Below, piece by piece: positions 27,701 to 36,700 of a stretch of DNA of 64,000 bases. The notes under the pieces are model-generated. The model worked only from the letters and a program-made list of their open reading frames with translations. It was not told the DNA's origin and made no database searches. A program made the position numbers and the translations under genes. The stretch's first letter is position 1; each line of letters opens with the position of its first letter. Source of the stretch: Gyrodactylus bullatarudis (lineage: Eukaryota > Platyhelminthes > Monogenea > Gyrodactylidea > Gyrodactylidae); the NCBI GenBank assembly GCA_012064415.1, contig SSNU01000205.1, positions 229,786 to 293,785 of the forward strand. Reading direction: 5' to 3'.

Positions 27701-30700
27701 TAAAGTTTTCACTTTTTAAACTTTCTACTTCTTGTTTGTGAGAAGATTTTTGAATTAGGAAAATTAATTCGCTGATCAGATATTTATTTGCAAGTATTCT
27801 TACATTAATTATTCTGAAACAAATTCAAAATGCAAATCGAAAGACCGAAGAATTCAAAACTAAGCAATTTTGAAAAAGAATTGGCGTCATCACTGAAATC
27901 AAAGGGTATCAGCCACCGTATGATTGCCAAAGAAATAGGATGTTCTTCAACAACCATAAACAACTTATTTTCTTCGAGAAAATCCAATCGAAAAAGAGGT
28001 CGAAAACGTATAATTCCTAATTCTCTTAAAAAAATAATCAGGTTGATGGCTGTCAACGGGAGAAAAACGACCACACAAATAAAACAACAGTTTAATTTGA
28101 AAGCTAGCAATCGAACGATTCGTCGATTCTTAAAAAATGAACAAAATTTATATTGGGGAAAACCAAAACTGACTCCTAAATTATGTGAGAATGATAAAAT
28201 TTCTCGTAAAGACTGGGCTTGCAAGAAAATTATCGAAAATCAAAATTGGGGAAAGGTAATCTTTTCTGATGAGAAGAAGTTCAACTTGGATGGGCCAGAC
28301 GGTCTCAGTGTATGTTGGATTGACAAATCTGTACCTAAGCCAACCAGGATTAAGAGAGGATTTGGTGGAGGAACTGTAATGGTATGGGGTTTTATAACAA
28401 ACGAAAATGTTGGCCGTTTGGTTGTTGTTGATCATAAACTTGATTCAAATTTCTATCAAAAAGTTTTAGAAGAGAGTATTCTACCTTTTAAAGAGGAGCT
28501 CGTGAATTCAAATTTAATTTTTCAACAGGATAACGCCCCTTGTCATCGATCAATTTCTACCAAAAGTTGGTTTCGAGAACACGGAATCATTTTGCTTGAA
28601 TGGCCATCTAGAAGTCCAGATTTGAACCCAATTGAAAATCTCTGGGGAATTCTAGCTCAAAATGTCTATGCAAATGGTAGACAGTTTAGTAATAAAGATG
28701 AATTAATAAAGTGCATATTTAGAGAGTGGAATTTAATAGAGAGAGAAACTATTATAAATCTCTATAGATCTATGCCAAAAAGATGCTTATCAGTGGTTCA
28801 AAATGATGGAGATTTCACTAAATAAAAGTGAAAACTTTATTTTGTCAATATAAATTTCAATGAAAACGGTAATTTCTTAATTTTGTATTTATGAATGAAT
28901 CAAATCGAAAAAAAATTACTATATTAGATATTTGCATATATTGCTCAACCGAATGAACTATTTTGCAACTAAATATCATTTAAAATAACCAAACAACAAC
29001 AAGTTTTTAAAGTGAAAACTTTTTTTTGGCCACCACTATAGTAACTTGATCTGATGGCTCATAAGACTTCTGGCAATTTTCAATAAATCTTTGAAATAGA
29101 GCTCTAATGGATAGAAGTTTGTCCCGATTATTCTTCGAGATGCTATCTCTTTCTCCTTTGTCGTCGAATCTGATGTACTTTTTGATCACAGAGAATCGTG
29201 AATATCTCATGTATTGATTCAAATTCATGCTAGAGAAATCATCAGACCACAATTCTTCGAGGCTCATATTTCTTTGCTTTGATACTCCAAATCTACGATT
29301 TTCGTTTCGTTAGGAAGTGAATTAAATTTTTTAATTTTCAACTTTAAAAAAATAGGGACCCAGTCTACTCGTCAGTGTGATACATGCCATATAAGTACAA
29401 ATTTGCAAAGATAATCTAACAAATCTTATTTCTGAAATAATTGGCATCATCTTCTCTCTTTATTCAACATGACTCTGGTGACTCAGCTCAAAACCGATGT
29501 TCGTAGACATCTTAATGAACAAAAAATTATGAGTTAGTGGCTCCCTATTGTTTTGTTTTATTCTTATTCATTGCATAACTTTTTATTAAGCCCTCTTGCG
29601 TTTTAGCAACTATACTGTATAGAAAAAAACAATCGAGTCTTCATAATTGACCTATCCTATTTAGTATGAAAGGGAAATTTTTTAGTATTCTGATAGGACA
29701 TACTTTATGACTAGGTATAGTAGTTTCAATCGGAATATAGCCAACCCTTTTCCAAGTTAGCAGCTTAGTCTTAGTTCATGTGATCAGTAAAGCAAATGAA
29801 AGATGATGTTTTTCATAAAAATTTATAGTGCCATCGTGAAGATTTTTAATTATCTCCTATTATTTTCTACAACCAAATAATAAATAAACATGTTTAAATT
29901 GCTCACCCGGAGTCATGCTGAAGCCAAGAAAAAATTTATTTGAATAAAGCTTTTTTTTCGTCGGTTCTCTTCGGACCAAACACTAACTTTATATCCATGA
30001 AAATTTAGAGAACATATTATAAAAGCTGGCCAAAAGCATTCATTCAACCAATGAGAGGAAAGGATTGTCTATCTCATTTTCTCATCAAGATCTTGGAAAT
30101 TTTTGGAAACCGATACAAAAAGCATCCTTTCACTGTTTTATGAAATAAATTAGAATCATTTTAAATTTCGAGTTGGCATGATTTTTTCATCTTGTTGAAC
30201 TTTGAGATGAAAATTTTTGTTGATTCTAAAGTATAAGAGAGATCAAACAGTTATTTTTCAGAATCACTAATAAACCCTCCTGTTTTCGACCATTTTTACT
30301 ACTTAAAAATAAATTTCGATGATCTAAGATTAGTTCAAATTGATAACTACTTTGTCTATTAGTGATCCTGGAAATAACTATTTATTTCTTCCAAACCTTG
30401 AAATCAACAAAAATCCCGCCAAATTGAAACTTTAAATGAAGTGTGTGTTTTGGATTTGTTTACAAAAACTAAGAAATTTTTGAGACCTTGATGGAAAAAA
30501 TGAAATTTCAAAAATTATTGAAAACTTATTTTTTTAACTAAAGTATGCAAAAAGTATTCAGAACTATTTTTTTTTCTCAGATGGAAGTGAAGGTTACCTG
30601 CGGACATTGAGCCTGAAATTTGAAACAACTCATGTTCCCCCTGGTGATACTCTTATTCATTGCGGAGACCTCTTATCAGACCTCTATTTTATTGCTCGCG

Positions 30701-33700
30701 GGTCAGTTGAAATTCTTTCAAGGGACAATACAACTCTGGCCATATTGTGCCAAGGTGATATTTTTGGAGAACATCCCTCCCTAAATAAAACCATAGGAAA
30801 ATCAAAATGCAATGTTCGAGCCATGACCTATTGTGATCTGCACAAGATAAATCGTAGGAAAATACTAGAAACTCTACAAATGTATCCGGAATTTGCTCAA
30901 ACTTTTACAGATGGCTTAAAAATTACCTTTGATTTACGTGATGTAAGTAACCCTTTTACTTTGATCATGAATGAATTAGAAAGAATTGGATCTTAGCTAG
31001 ACTCTAAAGTAGTTGCTAACAAACCATGTCGAAACTCTATTAATCAGGCATATTAAAGAGATCCAAAATATCACCATGTGTTTAGGAAATTAATTTTTCT
31101 TTGAAAAAAAATCTTGAATTTTATTATTTATTGCAGAAAATTTTGGTGAAAATCTAATGCAAAAGATAGTTTAATACAGTTACAAATTAATAGTTCACCT
31201 TCTTTTCAAGCACGTTCAAAAATCCACTTTATTTTTTAATTTAGAAAAGTGAAATGAGATATATTAATCTATTTGTTCATTTTAATAGTCTTTATTGGTA
31301 TACTTAACTCATCAGTGTCATACATGCTATATAAATACAGGTTTAACAAATTGATCCAAACTTGGTCCTGCCTTTTACCATGTTAAAATTTCTTACCTGA
31401 TTAAAGGTAGGACCCAAATTGAAAAACTATAAAATCTTTTGTGTAAAAAGCTGGCATCTTCTTAAAAGTTCCTACATCAGTAATAGATCAGGCCAATGTC
31501 ACAGAACACTTATCTCAGTTACCGTCGTTCTTGTTACTCTTGATAGTCTTAAGACTATCAGATAGTAAGGTTTTAAAAATGGTACGAAAAAAAGTCCTTC
31601 AAATATTCCTCCCTTGAAGAATATACGTAACTCAACAAATGAAAAATCTGGTTGAGTGCTTGCCTAGCAAGCATTAGACCTGAGGTTCGATTCTCGGAGC
31701 AGACGTAAGGCTTACTGACAATCCCTAATGCGGGTGAAACTATTGTATAACTTCTCGCTTGTTGGGAAGAGGTTGTATAGTAACAATAAAAAATATACTT
31801 TCAAAATAGTAGATGGCTTTGAACGAATATTTTTGCGAGGCGAGCGCTCAGAAATCTACTAGAATTCCTTGTCGACACTTGAATTTTCGACAAAAATCAT
31901 CTTAATCACACTAGTCTTGGACAGGCCGGGCAAAACATTTCAAATAAATTTTGGAGGCCAGATTTTATAATACAACTGATAATGAGAAGATATTTTTATT
32001 TGGACCAATAACTTGTTATTCTTGAAACCTGGTAACAAATTTATCAAACTATTCCGTTATTCTTAAGACTATCAAGATTAAGTAACAATATAACGACTAA
32101 ATTTTTGTTAATGGAACTATAGAAATTCTATATCATCTTCAAGATGAGAGTTGAAACTCCAATCAAGACTGGTAGGATTTTTTCCCACGCTGGCCTCCTC
32201 ATTAGTATCGCGAAAAGCAAGTGAAACTATAAACATAAACTGAGATCATAGGGATGAGATCATGTCGAAAGGTTTTTCTTTCCCCTTCAGGCCAACTATC
32301 AGCTCCATGGATGATTTTGCTCTTTTTTTCAATTTTTTATTATTGATTCTCTATCTATTCCCGTTCATAAGCAAGTGTTATAATATCACTAACAAAGTCT
32401 GTGTATATTATTAAATATATATATATTTTTATATGAGAAAATAGGAGTAGAGATAACAAACAACTGTATACAAAAGGGAATTAATAATAATAATCGTAGT
32501 GAACAGTAGTAGTAGTGGGTAGTAAGAGAACATTTTCCCCTTTTTTCCAAGAAAATAAAGATGACGATGAAGAAAAGAAAACAAGGGCAAGAGAAGAATT
32601 CCAAGGGATAAAAGTTTAGGTGATGATGATCAGGATGATGGCTTATTTCCTCATGAGATTACTAACTGGCATCCACCATGTGTCTTCATTCATTCATTCA
32701 TTCACCATCACTTTTTAATACTATGTACTTAGTACTATGTATTATTATTTGTGGTATGAAATTTTATACATTTAATTATACCATTCATTCCTTCTTTTAC
32801 CATAGTAAAAACTGTATAATATACTGTTAATGATAACCTGTTTTCTTTTATTTCTTTTGTTGCCCTTTTATCTCTTACTCACTCACTCACTCACCTTGAG
32901 TCATATGTATATGAAGTAATAATGTACTGGGTGGATAATTTATACAAACATGGATAATATGAATTGGTCAAGCTCATGTCACATTACTCCAGTTCAATTT
33001 CTTCAGCTTTGTTATATACTGTTTCTAATGAAAGATTCAAGAAGAGAGGATTAGGAGAAAAGGGAATACAGGTATTTAGTTATAAGGCTTATATTTCATC
33101 TCAGACTATTGCACCGGCTAGAAACATATAGCAAATTATGGATAAAATGCAATCCTTTGATCATTCGTGAAAATGTCAGAGTATCCATGATCATTAAACC
33201 TACTAGCTAAGTGTGGTCACTGGTTATTACTATATCCTTGTGAATCTAACTTGATGGAGATTGTCTTCTCACACCTATATGTTAGAGTTTGGATAAGCAA
33301 GTGTCAATTCCATAAGAGAGTCAAATAATATTCAGTAGTAGTAGTAGTAGTAGGTTTAATGTCTAAAAACAATGTAATTTCTACTTTGTGCTTATCCATG
33401 ATCATTGTTTCCTTCTGACGTGTCTGTCCATCGTTGGTGTTCACCTATTTTGCCGATTGCAGAGACAGCCTTATTATTATTAAGTCTAGTTTAGATATTA
33501 AAAATAGATTGTAGTCTCTACAGAGAAGAATTGAACAAGAATTATTAAATCATACCTTTGAATTTTAATTTTATTTTCAAAATCCTATTAATTTTTATGC
33601 CTCGAATACACAAAACCTAAGTTGAAAATCGCAATTCTTAAATCTGAGCCAAGATTTTTAAATTAATATTTCTAGTTCTAGCTTTTGAAAAGTCTGTAAG

Positions 33701-36700
33701 AACTATCGAAAAAAAGTTTTGATGGGAGTTAGTGGCGAGCATTTTGGAAAATTTTGTCTGTATTAGTAGAAATATTCATTTCTGAGAAGATTTAGAAGGA
33801 GAGTGAATATTGAGTAATAAAGCTTTTATTTCACTAGTTCTCATCAGACTCTTTCACCGACTTCATGTTTATCCATGAAATAATTAAAAATCCCCTGATC
33901 AGATCAATGATAACCTAAAGCATACCTCAGGGCTCTTTTCTCGATAAAGTTGTAACTGCCCGTCACATCTTTTTACTTTGACCCCTCGGGTTTTTTAATA
34001 TTTTACACATTTTTTACACTTAATGATCAAATTAGCTTTTTCTGAGATTCTTGTGAAAATCGTATTTATGGGTATTTTCAAGTGAACTCAATCAAATCAT
34101 GACACATTTCTGGACTCGGAGTAGAGGGTATTAATCATCATCTTTTGATTCTTCTCAGCGTGAAACCCAGCCTATCATTCAAGCTTTTTTTTACTCTAAG
34201 ACACTAGTAATCTTTTAAACCATGAAAGATATCGAATTGGCGGTTGCATATTTAAAATATATAGCTATTGTTCTACAGAAGTAGTAATTTTTTCTTAGGC
34301 AAGGTTCTCAAATAAACTTTCTAAATATTTTTCCAAAAATCATTCCTCTTATTAACATTTTTTAGCATCGATGAATATCATGATCTTGTCGATCATATTC
34401 TTGTAGATTAATAAATTTCTTTCCTAATGAGAGGTAAACGAAGTATTCTCAGTATCTTTAGATTTAAACTATCGCTCGAGAAAGGGTTTAATGAACATGA
34501 CAGAAAGATAACTGCTCTAAATCTTAGGACATTTAATCTTTATGCAGAAACATTATCAGGACTTCAAAATAAGCTTGAAAGGATTTGAATACAAGTGGAA
34601 AGGAAGTTTGATTAAATAGGTGCATTTTTGAGTGGCATGGCCCAAGCGTTAAGTTAGCTATAATAAATTTATTTTAAAAGGGATGATTTTGGTTTAAATC
34701 TTTTTGGGTGCAAATTTCGAAATAATTTCTCCAAAAAATTCCAACTTTGAAATACGAAGCAATAATTTTTGCATTACTTTTATTTGGTGTATCTATTTTT
34801 ATAACCCTTATAAATCATCAGAATCGTTCGATTTTTCCAATACTTTTTGGTTGAGCGGTGATAGGTCAACTATTCTTGATTGATTTGTTTTAAAGCTAAT
34901 AAATTTTCAAGGAACTTCTCTCGATCGCTCTCAAGAGTAGTGAGGAGTGTGTGGAAAAGCCTCCCTTAGCCAAATCCCTCAGCATTGTGAATCAGACCAT
35001 CAACAAAAATCAATTTGATAACATTTATAAGATTATTAGTGAGCATTTGATAATATCTCTAGCCAATGAAAAGATGGTTATTTTTTCGTGTCACTTTTAG
35101 ATCGAGAGGAAAGAAAAAAACCCACAGAAATTCCCATTTCAATAATGAGTAGAATATCAACCCTTGAAAAGTGAGTTTGGTGAATAAAAAGTAGACTCAA
35201 TTGGAATGTGAGAGACCTCTGAGAAATTCTATGATTATAAAATAACTTTTGTATCTGTCTATACAGTAAAAATATATTGAAACATCTTATTTTTATTGAA
35301 ACACGAATATTTACCCCCTAATTAAGTATTATAATACTTAATAATTATTTATCTCGACCAATCACAATGCAGCCAGTGATTCCTATACATTTAAATAGGA
35401 AAAAAAGAGAGTTTTTGTGAAAATGTAAAAACTCACTGTGTTTCAATAAAAATAAGATGTTTCAATAGAAATATTTTTACTGTAACCTTTGGCAATAAGG
35501 GTTACATCATTAATAAGATAAAATTCAGTTTAATTATTAAGTAATGACCTTAAACTGTATTCTATAATTTATACTACCAAAAAGATCTCAAACGTGACAA
35601 AACATTGAATTTTCAATTCTAAAAGAGAAGTAACAATTCAAGAGCGTGCTTTATTGACAGACCACTGTATTAGACAGTGGGAAACTAAACATTTGTGTAT
35701 GATTATGAGTTAACTTTTTAGTAAACTAAAGTTGGTTGATATAATGTTGGGAAACTGTGATTTTTACAATAGACCTCCAATGAAGATTATTTTGGAATTT
35801 TTATTGGTTCATATGCGAGAAAATGGTTAAAAGAGGTCTTACAGGATCACAATTATAGACAGGCAAACAGATTATTATCACTAAATTTTCGACAGATCCA
35901 CTGTGTTGGAGGGATTTTGAATTATCGAAATTTTATTGATTTTCAGATAAAGTAAAAATGATCAGGAAATCAAAATTCACTCCAAGACGATAATGACGTG
36001 AATCCATAAGATCAGATTTGGTAAATTTGAATTGCTTGCCTAATTAGAATCCTGAGAGACTTCTTTTTACTAAAACTCCCCCCCCCACTTCAAATGAATA
36101 AAAAATTTTCAGCTTATAGTTTGAAAAACTGGATTCCAAAAATCTTCATCATATTCGAACCCTTGATGAAAGAATTGATACTTTTGTAAAAATCATAGTT
36201 TCCCAAATTCATATCAACTACAGCTTTATTAGTAAAAGCAGATTTAGTTTTTACGTTGCAGACGTTTCGGTACAGATCCAGTCATGTAACTCCGTCTGTG
36301 GATGAAACATTTGTAATCTGATTTATCTTTAATTTTATCAAAGAGGTATTTTACTCTTATTAGTGCAAATCTGGGGAACCATTCAAAACTGTAGTAAATA
36401 GACTTGAAAGCAATCAGAGGTTTTGAAATCTTTCTTCTCTTTTCGCATAATTGCCATCGATGTTGTATCATTTTTTATTGTATGCATTAGGCTAGGGTGA
36501 ATTTTTTTTCTCCGAACAACTCACGAGATTACAGTACTTACTTTTCTGATAGAATTTAGTACTCAAACCATGATTTGCATATTTTTAAAGCTTGAAAGTC
36601 ATTTTCCATTATGTCATTGCCCATTTCTCCCACAACATCCCACGGACATGATAAAACAACGAAATTTACCATGAAGGACCTCTTAATGATAAGATTACTA

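Larger units (their letters stand above)
26935..29267 (-). pseudogene. piggyBac transposase pseudogene, split by a Tc1
   Basis: Minus-strand remnants in order: [10 protein letters not shown]...[20 protein letters not shown] (29267-29041), then across the Tc1 insertion [13 protein letters not shown], a one-base frameshift near 27455, [36 protein letters not shown] and IVGTCR (to 27189), a stop, and a C-terminal Cys-rich finger ([22 protein letters not shown], near 26945-27060). This is the piggyBac (DDE_Tnp_1_7) order. The N-terminus and clear ends are missing, and there are at least one frameshift and one stop besides the 1.5-kb insertion. Confidence 0.85.

Noticed and set aside
27805..28435. 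Minus-strand frames over the Tc1 transposase
   Set aside because: Antisense shadows of a clear transposase ORF.
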